Made by a program: the position numbers and the translations under genes | DNA from: Lysinibacillus composti | GTDB lineage: Bacteria; Bacillota; Bacilli; Bacillales_A; Planococcaceae | NCBI RefSeq assembly: GCF_016908465.1 | Contig: NZ_JAFBDY010000011.1 | Coordinates: 57,858-121,857 of the forward strand | DNA length: 64,000 nt | Reading direction: 5' to 3' | In this document: one piece after another, positions 8,204 through 17,442 of the stretch | Layout: every line of letters starts with the position of its first letter | How positions within the stretch are numbered: position 1 is the stretch's first letter | Notes under the pieces: model-generated | What the model was told of the DNA's origin: nothing | What the model saw: only the letters and a program-made list of their open reading frames with translations | Databases searched by the model: none

Positions 8204-10588
8204 TTAGTTTCTTAATGGTTTTCCTTTTAACAGCATGTGTTGCATTCTTTGTTGTGATTTTGGATCAGCAACTAATTGAAGGAATGCTTCTCTTTCCAAA
8301 TTTAAGTAGTATTCTTCTGTTACTTCTGTTCCATATGGCACTAACCCACCAGCAATTACGTAAGCTAATTTTTTTGCAATTTTTAAATCATGCTCACTGA
8401 TATACCCGGAACTGTACATGCCTTGTGCACCTAATACTAACGTTGCATAACCTGGAGCTCCTACAACTTTAATTTTTTGAGGTAGAGGTGCAACATAACC
8501 AGCTTCATACAGTGCAAGCGCCCTTTGTTTCGCATCGTAAATTAAGTGATCGGGGTTAACAGAAATACCATCCGCAAAGTTTAAGAAGTTATTTTCACGT
8601 GCTTCTTCCCCAGAAGTCGAAACTTTTGCAAGGGCAATCGTTTCAAATACTTTAGTTGCAATCGATTGATAATCGATTTCTACTCCATTTGGGAGGCCTT
8701 GAATAAACTTTTCATAAAGAGCTAAATTTCCGCCACCACCTGGAATCAAGCCAACACCTACTTCAACTAATCCCATATACGTTTCACTAGATGCTTGAAT
8801 GTGTCTTGCAGGTAAACATACCTCAGCACCTCCACCAAGTGTCATACCAAATGGCGCGGCAACAACAGGCTTTTTACAATATTTAATACGACGCATCGCT
8901 TTTTGGAACGATCGAATCGTAAAGTCTAACTCGAATATATTGTCATCTTGGGCTTCCATTAAAATCATGCCAAGGTTTGCCCCAACACAGAAGTTTTTAC
9001 CCTGGTTCCCGATCACAAGACCTTTATAATTTGCTTCCACTTCATCAATGGCATAGTTAATCATTTGAACAATATCTAAACCAATGGCATTTGATTTAGA
9101 ATGGAATTCTAGTAACGCAATGCCATCTCCTAAATCTACTAAACTAGCACCACTATTCGATTTAATGACCCCATGCTTTTTCTTATAACGTTTTAAATCT
9201 ATAACTTTTTCATTTACTTGCACTTTTGAAAAACTAGCACCATCATAGAAAGCTAAATCTCCATCTATTTCAGCGTAGAAAGTTTCATAGCCTTGCGCTA
9301 AAAACTCTTTTACAAATGGAGGGACTTCTCTACCTTCTGCCTCCATCTTCGAAACAGAATCTTTCACTCCTATTGCATCCCACATTTCAAACGGCCCTTG
9401 AGCCCAACCAAATCCCCATTTCATTGCGTTATCGATTTCTACAATCGTATCTGCAATTTCTCCTACAAGGTTTGCTGAGTATAATAATGTAGGTGCAAAG
9501 ATATTCCATAGTAGTTCACCAGTTCGATCTTTCGCGTACACTAGCGTTTTCACTTTATTATGAAGACCCTTCGTTTGACCTGCTAATGCAATAGAAGGTG
9601 TTTGAAGTTTTTTCACAGGAACGTATTCAAATGAATTTGGCTCGATCTCGTAAATGTCTTTTCCTTTTTTCACAAAGAATCCTTGACCAGACTTTGCCCC
9701 AAGCCAACCTCTCTCAACCATCTTTTGCATTAGTTCAGGTACTTCAAATACTTTTTGTTCTTCTCCCGATGTTTGGTCATATACTGTTTTTGCAACATGT
9801 AAAAATGTATCAAGTCCCACGACATCAAGAGTACGGAATGTTGCTGATTTAGGGCGCCCAATTAATGGTCCCGTAACAGAATCTACCTCACCAACCGAAT
9901 AGCCACGTTCTAGCATTTCACGTAATGTAACTAATAAACCATATGTTCCGATTCGATTTGCAACAAAGTTTGGCGTATCTTTTCCGATCACGACGCCTTT
10001 CCCTAATACATCTTCAGCAAACGTTTTCATAAACGAAATGACTTCAGGAGATGTTTTCTCTGTTGGAATAATCTCAAGTAATTTTAAATATCTTGGTGGA
10101 TTAAAGAAATGCGTTCCTAAAAAGTGATTTTGGAAATCCTTTGAACGTCCTTCAATCATTGCATTCACACTAATACCCGATGTATTAGAGCTAATGATAG
10201 TACCCGGTTTTCGTACTTGGTCAATTTTTTCAAAAACCTTCTTTTTAATTTCTAGATTTTCAACGACGACTTCAATAATCCAATCAACGTCTCTTAATTG
10301 TTCTAGATGATCTTCTAAATTTCCGACTGAAATTAAGGAAAGATTCCTTTTCGAAGTAAGTGGAGCTGGTTTTTGTTTTAATAATTTTTGTACCGCTCCT
10401 TGTGCAAATCGATTTCTTACTTGGACATGTTCTAGTGTCAATCCCTTTTGTTCCTCTTCTTTTGTAAGTTGTTTTGGAACGATATCTAATAATAATGTAG
10501 GAATCCCGATATTCGCTAAATGCGCTGCAATACCTGAACCCATTACCCCCGAGCCTAATACGGCTACTTTTTGAATTTTGAACGTCAA
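8204..10588 (-). CDS. fadN: 3-hydroxyacyl-CoA dehydrogenase / enoyl-CoA hydratase FadN
   Basis: Bifunctional beta-oxidation enzyme of 794 residues. The dehydrogenase is N-terminal (NAD motif VLGSGVMGSGIAAHLA, then HFFNPPRYLKLLEIIP). The crotonase domain is C-terminal (NFCVGANLGM, GGGAEVCLPARH, EVGVGLIPGGGG). This order is the reverse of E. coli FadB and matches B. subtilis FadN (YusL). A TTG at 10588 has GGGGG eight bases upstream and is preferred to the TTG two codons earlier. First gene of the fadN-fadA-fadE operon, with a FadR-like operator in its leader. Confidence 0.95.
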   Translation of the reverse strand: MTFKIQKVAVLGSGVMGSGIAAHLANIGIPTLLLDIVPKQLTKEEEQKGLTLEHVQVRNRFAQGAVQKLLKQKPAPLTSKRNLSLISVGNLEDHLEQLRDVDWIIEVVVENLEIKKKVFEKIDQVRKPGTIISSNTSGISVNAMIEGRSKDFQNHFLGTHFFNPPRYLKLLEIIPTEKTSPEVISFMKTFAEDVLGKGVVIGKDTPNFVANRIGTYGLLVTLREMLERGYSVGEVDSVTGPLIGRPKSATFRTLDVVGLDTFLHVAKTVYDQTSGEEQKVFEVPELMQKMVERGWLGAKSGQGFFVKKGKDIYEIEPNSFEYVPVKKLQTPSIALAGQTKGLHNKVKTLVYAKDRTGELLWNIFAPTLLYSANLVGEIADTIVEIDNAMKWGFGWAQGPFEMWDAIGVKDSVSKMEAEGREVPPFVKEFLAQGYETFYAEIDGDLAFYDGASFSKVQVNEKVIDLKRYKKKHGVIKSNSGASLVDLGDGIALLEFHSKSNAIGLDIVQMINYAIDEVEANYKGLVIGNQGKNFCVGANLGMILMEAQDDNIFELDFTIRSFQKAMRRIKYCKKPVVAAPFGMTLGGGAEVCLPARHIQASSETYMGLVEVGVGLIPGGGGNLALYEKFIQGLPNGVEIDYQSIATKVFETIALAKVSTSGEEARENNFLNFADGISVNPDHLIYDAKQRALALYEAGYVAPLPQKIKVVGAPGYATLVLGAQGMYSSGYISEHDLKIAKKLAYVIAGGLVPYGTEVTEEYYLNLEREAFLQLVADPKSQQRMQHMLLKGKPLRN

Positions 10589-10618
10589 GAGCAAATCCCC
10601 CTTACCCTTATGGTTTTG

Positions 10619-10636
10619 AATGAATGGCCATTCATT
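10619..10636. promoter_or_regulatory. FadR-type operator upstream of fadN
   Basis: A perfect 18-bp palindrome, AATGAATGGCCATTCATT, ending 30 nt upstream of the fadN start. It matches the known Bacillus FadR operator form (TGAATGA, short centre, TCATTCA) in both half sites. By family knowledge, FadR (TetR type) represses fad genes and is released by long-chain acyl-CoA. The fadR gene is not in this window. Confidence 0.8.
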
Positions 10637-10688
10637 TTTAGGTTAAAAAAAATGAAACCTCTCCGATTCCTCTAATTCCTTCTCTACA

Positions 10689-10718
10689 ATTCTATATGTA
10701 GAAAATTTTCTAGTTAAA
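10689..10718 (-). promoter_or_regulatory. Candidate fadN promoter overlapping a second palindrome
   Basis: On the minus strand a weak -35 TTTAAC (10713-10718) and a -10 at TATAGA or TAGAAT (10689-10696) flank a perfect 14-bp palindrome, TAGAAAATTTTCTA (10699-10712). A palindrome in the spacer could be a second operator. Its position fits a leader of about 90 nt before fadN. Confidence 0.4.
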
Positions 10719-10968
10719 CTCGTTGTAATTTCAAAAATGCAACTTTTCTGTTCTTAGTGTAGTTTATTTTCTTAATTTTGGCAATGCTTTTATTTTAATT
10801 TTCTGTTAATTCATTGTATTAAAATACCTTTTATAAGATGCCTAATAAATTCACTTTCTTTTATAGTCTTCAAAATGTATACATCTAGATCCTTTAGTAG
10901 TTTTAAGCAAATTTCTTTTCGCCATGCCTTTTAATGTGTAAACTAGCATGTAAGGAGTGTGAATATTC

Positions 10969-11286
10969 ATGAAAGAAATTACATCTATTGAACAATTTAA
11001 TGAAATTATTGGTTCTGAACAACCAGTAGTAGTAAAATTTTATGCAGGTTGGTGCCCAGATTGCACACGTATGAACATGTTCATCGATCCAATTATTGAA
11101 GAGTACAGCCAATTCGAATGGTATGAAATTAACCGTGATGAATTCCCTGAACTAGCTGAAAAATATCAAGTGATGGGTATTCCTAGTTTACTAATCTACA
11201 AAAATGGCGAAAAACAAGCACACTTACACAGTGCCAATGCAAAAACACCAGAAGATGTAAAAGAATATTTATCGGCTAATGTATAA
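10969..11286 (+). CDS. Thioredoxin-like protein (WCPDC type)
   Basis: 105-residue cytoplasmic thioredoxin-fold protein. The motif is FYAGWCPDCTRMN, and the cis-proline loop is MGIPSLLIY. The Pro-Asp pair between the cysteines differs from classic thioredoxin (GP), so it is probably not the general TrxA but a specialised relative. RBS AAGGAGTG before the ATG. Transcribed alone, divergent from fadN, with its own terminator. Confidence 0.85.
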   Translation: MKEITSIEQFNEIIGSEQPVVVKFYAGWCPDCTRMNMFIDPIIEEYSQFEWYEINRDEFPELAEKYQVMGIPSLLIYKNGEKQAHLHSANAKTPEDVKEYLSANV

Positions 11287-11298
11287 TTGAAAACGAAG

Positions 11299-11345
11299 AG
11301 GCTATCTTTTAAGAATTCATATTCTCAAAAGATAGCCTTTTTTTA
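11299..11345 (+). terminator. Terminator of the thioredoxin-like gene
   Basis: AGGCTATCTTTT (11299-11310) pairs with AAAAGATAGCCT (11327-11338), followed by TTTTTTT. Twelve perfect base pairs. Confidence 0.92.
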
Positions 11346-11367
11346 ATATCACTAAGGTGTGCCTAGT

Positions 11368-12264
11368 TTATTTCTTATCAATTAAACCCGACTCAATCAG
11401 AAATTCTTGTGCAACACGTTCGACCATCATGCCTTCGTTGTCGACTTTTCCATTCATGATTTGCATTGTTTCTTCATTGATCATACCTTCAAGAAGACCT
11501 AGCACTTCTTCTAGTTCAGGATATTCATGAAGTGTTTCTTTCCGGACAAGGGGAAGCGCATGGTATGGCGGGAAATAAGATTTATCGTCCTCTAACACAC
11601 GTAAATCGTATATTTGAAGCTGTCCATCTGTTGTATATGAGTTAATCACGTCCACTTCACCCGCGTTAATGGAGCGATACATCATACCGTGGTCCATGCC
11701 TTTAACGTCTTTAAAATTAATGTTATATTCTTTTTGGAAGCCGGGCAACCCATCTGGTCTATCGATGAATTCAAATACTGCACCTAATCTGAAGTCCTGT
11801 GAATACTCGGCGAAGTCACTAAATGTTACAACTCCTAGTTCTTCTGCTTTCGCTTCATCCAATGCAAGTGTATACGTGTTGTTAAAACCAAAAGGGTTCA
11901 ATGCGACTATATCATCGGTTTCAACAAGACGTTTTGTTGCCTCCAATGTTTCCTCTGCTGTTCCTGGCTCTTCATGGTAATAAGTAACGACAATGGTTCC
12001 TGTATAATCAGGAATTACATCGATATGTCCATTTGTCATTGCGTTCCAGACAACGTTTGAACCACCAAGATTTTCTTTATAAAGAACTTCAATCCCCAAT
12101 CGATCTTCAATTAGTTGTCCCATGATATTTGACAAGATAATACTTTCCGTATTATTTCTTGATCCGAGTCGGAGCGAATCCTTTTCGATGAAAATGCAGC
12201 CTGATAGCGTACTTATAATGAGAAACATCAGCATTACTAGTGGAAGTTTTTTTCTAAGCCTCAT
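11368..12264 (-). CDS. opuCC: Osmoprotectant ABC transporter substrate-binding lipoprotein (OpuCC-like)
   Basis: 298 residues. Lipoprotein signal with lipobox LSGC (cysteine about 23), then the type-II quaternary-amine-binding fold of the OpuAC/OpuCC/OsmF family (LRLGSRNNTESIILSNIMGQLIE, PDYTGTI, SYTTDGQLQIYDLRVLEDD, FPPYHALPLVRK). Family ligands are glycine betaine, carnitine, choline and related solutes; the sequence alone does not settle which. Third gene of the operon, one base after the permease stop. Confidence 0.88.
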   Translation of the reverse strand: MRLRKKLPLVMLMFLIISTLSGCIFIEKDSLRLGSRNNTESIILSNIMGQLIEDRLGIEVLYKENLGGSNVVWNAMTNGHIDVIPDYTGTIVVTYYHEEPGTAEETLEATKRLVETDDIVALNPFGFNNTYTLALDEAKAEELGVVTFSDFAEYSQDFRLGAVFEFIDRPDGLPGFQKEYNINFKDVKGMDHGMMYRSINAGEVDVINSYTTDGQLQIYDLRVLEDDKSYFPPYHALPLVRKETLHEYPELEEVLGLLEGMINEETMQIMNGKVDNEGMMVERVAQEFLIESGLIDKK

Positions 12265-12265
12265 T

Positions 12266-12922
12266 TTATTTTCTCAATCCTTTCGGTGTTGTCCAACGTT
12301 CAACAGCACTAAAGAAAGTTTCGATGACGATCGCAAGAAGGGTAGCCGGGATTGCTCCTAGTAAAATTAACCCGTCGATTCCACGTGTAATGCCTAGGAA
12401 AATAAAGTCTCCAAGCCCACCTGCTCCAATAAATGCTGCGAGAGTAGCATTTCCGACATTAATAACTGCAGCTGTACGGATACCGGCCATAATAACTGGA
12501 ATTGCAAGAGGGAGTTCCACTTTAAATAAAATTTGCATATTCGTCATACCTAATCCTCTTGCTGCTTCAATAGTTGCCTGGTCAACATCTTTAATCCCGG
12601 TATAGGTGTTTCGCATAATCGGAAGTAATGAGTAAAGAAATAATGCCGCAATGGCAGTGTATACACCAATTCCAAAAATCGGGATCATAAAACCGAGCAA
12701 CGCTAAACTTGGTATTGTCTGAAGGACACCTGTTCCGCCAAGTACAATGGTCTTGAGCCAAGGTACACGTGTTACTACAATTCCAAGAGTAACTGCTAAT
12801 ACAGTTGCGATAATCATTGAGAAGAATACGAGTTGAATATGTACAAATGTTGCTTCAAGTACTTCTCCCCAACGTAACTGTGTTTGCTCAACTAGTTGTT
12901 GCCATATATTCATATTATTCAT
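12266..12922 (-). CDS. opuCB: Osmoprotectant ABC transporter permease (OpuCB-like)
   Basis: 218-residue permease with about five or six membrane segments and the coupling loop TIEAARGLGMTNMQILFKVELP. Strong RBS GGAGGAGG. Overlaps the ATPase gene by 8 bp. B. subtilis OpuC has two permeases (OpuCB and OpuCD) around the binding protein; here only one is present, so the channel would be a homodimer, or a second permease lies elsewhere. Confidence 0.9.
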   Translation of the reverse strand: MNNMNIWQQLVEQTQLRWGEVLEATFVHIQLVFFSMIIATVLAVTLGIVVTRVPWLKTIVLGGTGVLQTIPSLALLGFMIPIFGIGVYTAIAALFLYSLLPIMRNTYTGIKDVDQATIEAARGLGMTNMQILFKVELPLAIPVIMAGIRTAAVINVGNATLAAFIGAGGLGDFIFLGITRGIDGLILLGAIPATLLAIVIETFFSAVERWTTPKGLRK

Positions 12923-14054
12923 CTTGATCTTCCTCCTCCGTTTCTATCCACTGACTAGATAAGGCAGAAAGTAAGGAGCCCCGTGTGACAAGTCCTACAA
13001 GCTTATGGTCTTTGTCAACAATCGGAATCATTCCAAAAGGAGCAACATCAATGAGAACAATAGCATCTTTCGCTGTTGCAGTATCAAGTAAATATGGCTC
13101 AGCAGGTACCATGATTTCATCAATCGTTTTGACGGTACCTATTTTTTTGAGTAGATCATAAGCAGATACAATACCTAGCAATCTACCATCAGTGTCTTGG
13201 ATAATAAGATTCGTGATTTTCCGTTGGCGAATAAGTGAGATCGCCCTTTCTGGAGATTTCTGAGGAGAAGAAGTAACAATGGTTTCTGTCATAATTTCAG
13301 TGACTGGCATCAGATCAGGATTCTGGGTAATGCGGTGTTTACCAATAAACTCCTCTACGAATCCGTGAGTTGGTTCATGTAGTAATTTTTCTGGGGTGTC
13401 TAATTGAAGTATGTCTCCATCCTTCATAATTGCGATACGGTCACCCATTTTTAATGCTTCGTCGATGTCATGGGTTACAAAAACAATTGTCTTTTTAAGT
13501 TTTTTGTGTAAACTGATCAGCTCTACCTGCAGTTGTTCCCGAGTTAGCGGGTCTAACGCACTGAACGGTTCATCCATTAAAATGATATCTGGATTTGAAG
13601 CAAGTGCCCTTGCAATACCGACACGTTGTTGCTGTCCTCCAGAAAGTTCTTTGGGATAACGAGTTGCATGAATTTCGGGATCCAGTCCGACTAATTCGAG
13701 CAGCTCTTTAACTCGAGATTTAATGTCTTTCTCAGCCCAACCTTTGAGCTGGGGAACAATCGCAATATTTTTTTCGATTGTGTAATGGGGGAAAAGTCCA
13801 ATTTGCTGAATTACATAACCGATATTCCTTCGAAGTTCTGCAACATTATAAGTGGTGATATCTTTGCCATTGATCGTAATTCGACCACTTGAATGAGGGT
13901 TAATTCGGTTAATCATCTTCATAGTTGTTGACTTCCCCGAACCACTCGGCCCAATCAGTACAAGTAATTCCCCTTTCTGGATTTCAAAATTAAGAGACTT
14001 AACAGCTTGAAATCCACCTTCGTACACCTTTGATACATTTTCAAATTTAATCAT
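12915..14054 (-). CDS. opuCA: Osmoprotectant ABC transporter ATPase with CBS domains (OpuCA-like)
   Basis: 379 residues. Walker A GPSGSGKST, signature LSGGQQQR, Walker B IILMDEPFSALDP, H-loop VTHDIDEA. After about residue 245 there are two CBS domains (VTEIMTETIVTSSP onward; IDEIMVPAEPYLLDTA onward), which in OpuA/OpuC relatives sense ionic strength or nucleotides. The ATG at 14054 has GGAGG seven bases upstream; a TTG four codons earlier is rejected. First gene of the ATPase-permease-binding protein operon. Confidence 0.93.
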   Translation of the reverse strand: MIKFENVSKVYEGGFQAVKSLNFEIQKGELLVLIGPSGSGKSTTMKMINRINPHSSGRITINGKDITTYNVAELRRNIGYVIQQIGLFPHYTIEKNIAIVPQLKGWAEKDIKSRVKELLELVGLDPEIHATRYPKELSGGQQQRVGIARALASNPDIILMDEPFSALDPLTREQLQVELISLHKKLKKTIVFVTHDIDEALKMGDRIAIMKDGDILQLDTPEKLLHEPTHGFVEEFIGKHRITQNPDLMPVTEIMTETIVTSSPQKSPERAISLIRQRKITNLIIQDTDGRLLGIVSAYDLLKKIGTVKTIDEIMVPAEPYLLDTATAKDAIVLIDVAPFGMIPIVDKDHKLVGLVTRGSLLSALSSQWIETEEEDQDE

Positions 14055-14646
14055 AAGTACCTCCAATTTTTTAACCTAATTCAAACATTGCATTTGTCGA
14101 AACTTTTTTGACTATTTTTTAAAAATTCCGACATTAAATTAGAAATTAAATCCTCTTTTAAATGGGTGGATAAACCTAAGAATTATCGCTCCTCTTAATA
14201 GAGTAATATATTTATACTGTAACATTAAATTTTAGCAGGGTTCAAATTAGGTATTTAGACACATTCCTGATTATGTTTATAAATATGTGCTTTTTAAAGT
14301 CTTTGAAAAATAGGTGAAATATATTTAACAAATTGTTCTTCGCATAGCTAGATAGGTATATAATAGCGACTGTTATTAAATTAATAAAACACTTAAAATA
14401 AAGTTATTCTATTTATCAAATTATCGTGATAAAAATAGATTAATACAGTTCTTAATAACCAATTAATCGGCATATAAGTTAATTCCTTTTACACACAAAA
14501 AAGGTTGTGTTTTACATTTATTAAGTTAACTTGAAGTTAATGTAAGAAGGGAAAATCTCCAATTTTGTTTAGTATAAAGTTAGGGCGAGAAATGGAAGGC
14601 ATTTATTTAAACTTTAAACTGCATTCTTCATATTTTTATCAGTTTT
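14055..14646. other. Intergenic region upstream of the osmoprotectant operon
   Basis: About 590 AT-rich bases with no credible coding frame. It should contain the operon promoter. A short ACACAA/TTGTGT hairpin lies near 14493-14511. No riboswitch or repeat that I recognise. Confidence 0.5.
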
Positions 14647-14695
14647 AAAAGGTGCTATCCTTAGGTCATTTAGATTTCTTGGATAGCACCTTTAA
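14647..14695. terminator. Terminator of the mechanosensitive channel gene
   Basis: AAAGGTGCTATCC pairs with GGATAGCACCTTT around a 20-nt loop. A T-rich stretch follows on both strands, stronger on the plus strand; on the minus strand it follows the channel stop by 15 nt. Confidence 0.7.
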
Positions 14696-14710
14696 TTTTA
14701 CAATCACATT

Positions 14711-15973
14711 TTAATGAGAATCGGGTTCAGTATTATTTAATGGGGATGGAGTAAATACTTTAAAATCATTTCCAGTTGGATTTTGGAATAGTCGAAGGCC
14801 GAACTCTGGTGCTACTGCAAAGAGATGGTCGAAAATGTCAGATTGAATAGATTCATATACTGCCCAATTCACATCATTTGAAAAAGCATATATCTCAATT
14901 GGTAATCCATGTTCAGTCGGAGCCAATTGTCTTACCATCGTCGTCATCTCTTTATGGATTCCCGGGTGATTTTTTATATATTGACTAATATAAGCCCGAA
15001 AAACGCCAATATTTGTAAGAGCTCTACCATTAACAGAATTGCTTATATTGATACGATTTTTGATATTAAATTCTGCAATTTCATGTTGTCTTGTTTCAAT
15101 ATAATTCGTTAGATAGTGGATGTTCCGAAATTTCTCAATCATCTCCATCGAACAAAAGGAAATACTTGTTGTATCAATAAATATTGAGCGCTTTATCCGC
15201 CTACCACCAGTTACTTGCATACCCCTCCAGTTTTTAAATGAGTCGGAAATTAAAGCATAACTTGGAATGGTTGTAATGGTTTTATCGAAGTTTTGTACTT
15301 TTACTGTGTTTAGTGAAAGATCAATAACATCCCCATCAGCTCCGTATTTCGGCATTTCAATCCAGTCCCCTACTCGTACCATATCGTTCGACGTTAACTG
15401 AATTCCTGCAACAAGGCCTAGTAAAGAATCTCTAAATACTAGCAGTAATACAGCAGAAAGTGCACCTAGACCACTTAAAATAATGAGTGGACTTTCACCG
15501 ATTAAGTTCGCAATGACCAAAATAATCCCTAGAACAAAAACGACGATTTTAACGACTTGAATATATCCTTTAATAGGTTTCACTTTTGACACTTCAAAGT
15601 TTTGATATATGTCATTAACAGCGTTCAATAGTGTGTTTAGTACGCTTAATGCGACAAGAATTATATATGTAATTGCCCCTTTTTCAATGAGAGATTGATA
15701 GGTTGGAAAAGATTGTGCAAAATAATAAATAATAATCGCTGGAACGAAGTGAGATAACTTATGGAAAACTTTCTTTTCTAATAGAATGTTATCCCACTGA
15801 AACTTATTATTGTTCACAATATGTGTAATTAAACGAATCACTATTTTTTTCGTTATAAAATTTGCAATGACACAAATAAGCACGATAAAAGTAATCAAAA
15901 GTACTACTGAAAGATACTTAGAAAATGTTGGATCTACTCCATAATTGATTAGTTGTTTATTAATAAATTTCAT
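14711..15973 (-). CDS. Mechanosensitive ion channel, YbdG/MscM-like
   Basis: 420-residue membrane protein of the MscS superfamily, close in length to E. coli YbdG (415). Five hydrophobic segments are visible (about 20-42, 70-90, 98-118, 140-160, 165-185). The last gives the pore-lining helix LSGLGALSAVLLLVFRDSLLG, followed by the MscS beta domain (VGDWIEMPKYGADGDVIDLSLNTVKVQNFDKTITTIPS). The insert after RGMQVTGGRRIKRSIFID is typical of the YbdG group. It releases solutes on hypo-osmotic shock, which suits its place beside an osmoprotectant importer. Confidence 0.9.
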   Translation of the reverse strand: MKFINKQLINYGVDPTFSKYLSVVLLITFIVLICVIANFITKKIVIRLITHIVNNNKFQWDNILLEKKVFHKLSHFVPAIIIYYFAQSFPTYQSLIEKGAITYIILVALSVLNTLLNAVNDIYQNFEVSKVKPIKGYIQVVKIVVFVLGIILVIANLIGESPLIILSGLGALSAVLLLVFRDSLLGLVAGIQLTSNDMVRVGDWIEMPKYGADGDVIDLSLNTVKVQNFDKTITTIPSYALISDSFKNWRGMQVTGGRRIKRSIFIDTTSISFCSMEMIEKFRNIHYLTNYIETRQHEIAEFNIKNRINISNSVNGRALTNIGVFRAYISQYIKNHPGIHKEMTTMVRQLAPTEHGLPIEIYAFSNDVNWAVYESIQSDIFDHLFAVAPEFGLRLFQNPTGNDFKVFTPSPLNNTEPDSH

Positions 15974-16191
15974 TTACCTTCCTCCTACCTACTATGTTAA
16001 CAAAGATGTTTCGAAGATGAAATTATGTGAAACAGCTAATAACTATGGAATCATTTTATAGGTCATCGATACAAATAACTCACTATGGAACCCCAGTTAT
16101 CTTACTTCTTTAATTGTTTATATATTAATTTGTGTGAATTACCATTTTTATGAATTATAATTAGATTAATCATTTAAAGGGGGATGTAAAA

Positions 16192-16395
16192 ATGCCATAC
16201 GTAAATATTAAAATTACCAACGAAAATGTTACTCCAGAAAAGAAAGCTGAACTAATTGCAGGAGCTACACAATTATTAGTAGATGTATTAGGTAAAAACC
16301 CTAACACTACTGTTGTTGTGATCGACGAGGTAGATACAGATAACTGGGGTATCGGCGGAGAAACGATAACGGTTCGTCGTAAAGAAGGAAAATAG
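16192..16395 (+). CDS. 4-oxalocrotonate tautomerase-like protein lacking the usual arginines
   Basis: 67-residue tautomerase-fold protein. After removal of Met the N-terminal residue is proline (PYVNIKIT), the general base of the family. Aligned with 4-oxalocrotonate tautomerase and YwhB, the substrate-binding Arg11 is Asn and Arg39 is Val, so the classical dicarboxylate substrate is unlikely. The end of the fold GIGGE is kept. RBS AAAGGGGG. It stands alone between a channel gene and a HAD gene; function unknown. Confidence 0.85.
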   Translation: MPYVNIKITNENVTPEKKAELIAGATQLLVDVLGKNPNTTVVVIDEVDTDNWGIGGETITVRRKEGK

Positions 16396-16411
16396 GATTT
16401 TATAATTAAGA

Positions 16412-16445
16412 GGCTGTCCATTTAGATTTTGGACAGCCCTTCTTA
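16412..16445 (+). terminator. Terminator of the tautomerase gene
   Basis: GGCTGTCC (16412-16419) pairs with GGACAGCC (16431-16438), then CTTCTTAGTTTT. Confidence 0.75.
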
Positions 16446-16542
16446 GTTTTCAGCGTTAGTAGGATTTTAAGTTGATAACTTTTCTTTTTTTGATGTAGAA
16501 GCTAAAAAAGAGACCCAAGTGTGTTTCATCTCAATCCTTAAA

Positions 16543-17238
16543 TCACAATTCCACATCAAGGATTTGGTACAACTCATTCAAATGTTTAATTTCATATGTT
16601 GGAATAATATTAGTATCATTGGTCTTTTCACTGACATTAATCCAACAAGTGTCCATTCCAACATTGTATCCACCTGTAATATCTGCTGTTAGAGAATCGC
16701 CGATGATGATGGATTTTTCTTTTTCGAAATTCTCTATCTGTTTAAATGCAAAATCGAAAAACTCTTTTGTAGGTTTTTGAAAACCTGCGTCTTCGGATAC
16801 AAACACATCTTTAAAAAATGGCGCAAGTCCGGAGTCTTTCAGCCGTTGGAATTGCGTAGTTGAATCACCGTTTGTCACTATATATAATTCAAAGTTCTTA
16901 TGTAACGTACTGATTAATTCCATTGCGCCTTCCATTAAATGATGCCCTTCTTTTAAGAAGGTGCGATATTTTGCTTCTAATAATGCGCCATCTACATCAA
17001 TTCCGTATTCTTTAAAAAAGTTTGAAAAACGAGTATTCAAGAGTTCTTCTCGGTCAATTTCTCCTCTTTCAAATGACTTCCATAATCCTTCGTTTATTTT
17101 TTTATAATGGGCTTTTATTTCAAGAGTTAGGGTCATTTTTTGATCATCGAAAAGTTGTCGTAATGCAGCGTCTTCCGTTGCCCCAAAATCTAGTAGTGTG
17201 TCATCTAAATCGAATAGTAATGTTTTATATTTTTTCAA
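16543..17238 (-). CDS. yfnB: HAD-family noncanonical pyrimidine nucleotidase, YfnB/YjjG-like
   Basis: 231-residue HAD phosphatase. Motif I is LLFDLDDTLLDF, motif II IVTNGD, motif III GFQKPTKEFF, motif IV SIIIGDSLTADI. The closest family I recall is B. subtilis YfnB / E. coli YjjG, 5'-nucleotidases that clean up noncanonical pyrimidine nucleotides. The frame extends to 17274, but GGGGGAA lies six bases before a TTG at 17238 that gives a YfnB-like N-terminus (KKYKTLLFD). Monocistronic. Confidence 0.85.
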   Translation of the reverse strand: MKKYKTLLFDLDDTLLDFGATEDAALRQLFDDQKMTLTLEIKAHYKKINEGLWKSFERGEIDREELLNTRFSNFFKEYGIDVDGALLEAKYRTFLKEGHHLMEGAMELISTLHKNFELYIVTNGDSTTQFQRLKDSGLAPFFKDVFVSEDAGFQKPTKEFFDFAFKQIENFEKEKSIIIGDSLTADITGGYNVGMDTCWINVSEKTNDTNIIPTYEIKHLNELYQILDVEL

Positions 17239-17331
17239 CAGGTATTCCCCCATTACTTCATATACTTCACTCAATATTTTACTTTTACCACTAAAATAAT
17301 AAAAGCAAAAGAATGCCTATTTAACTTTTCG

Positions 17332-17402
17332 TTCGCGAAAACACCACGTCCTGCTACTTGCGTTACACGTCGCAAATTGTGATGTGTACGATGATCACCA
17401 TT
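17332..17402. repeat. Degenerate copy of the GTCCT-loop hairpin element
   Basis: A CG-rich patch with CACGTCCTG and a TTGCG/CGCAA pair, resembling but not matching the hairpin modules at 27854-27889 and 54977-55012. Probably a decayed copy. It lies between two minus-strand genes. Confidence 0.4.
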
Positions 17403-17442
17403 AATATGTTTCACTGTAGAAATAGTTCTTACTCTTTTTTGA

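Noticed and set aside
14055..14646. Riboswitch or small gene upstream of the osmoprotectant operon
   Set aside because: No conserved riboswitch motif; a candidate 18-codon frame near 14593 has a poor ribosome binding site and no supporting signal.
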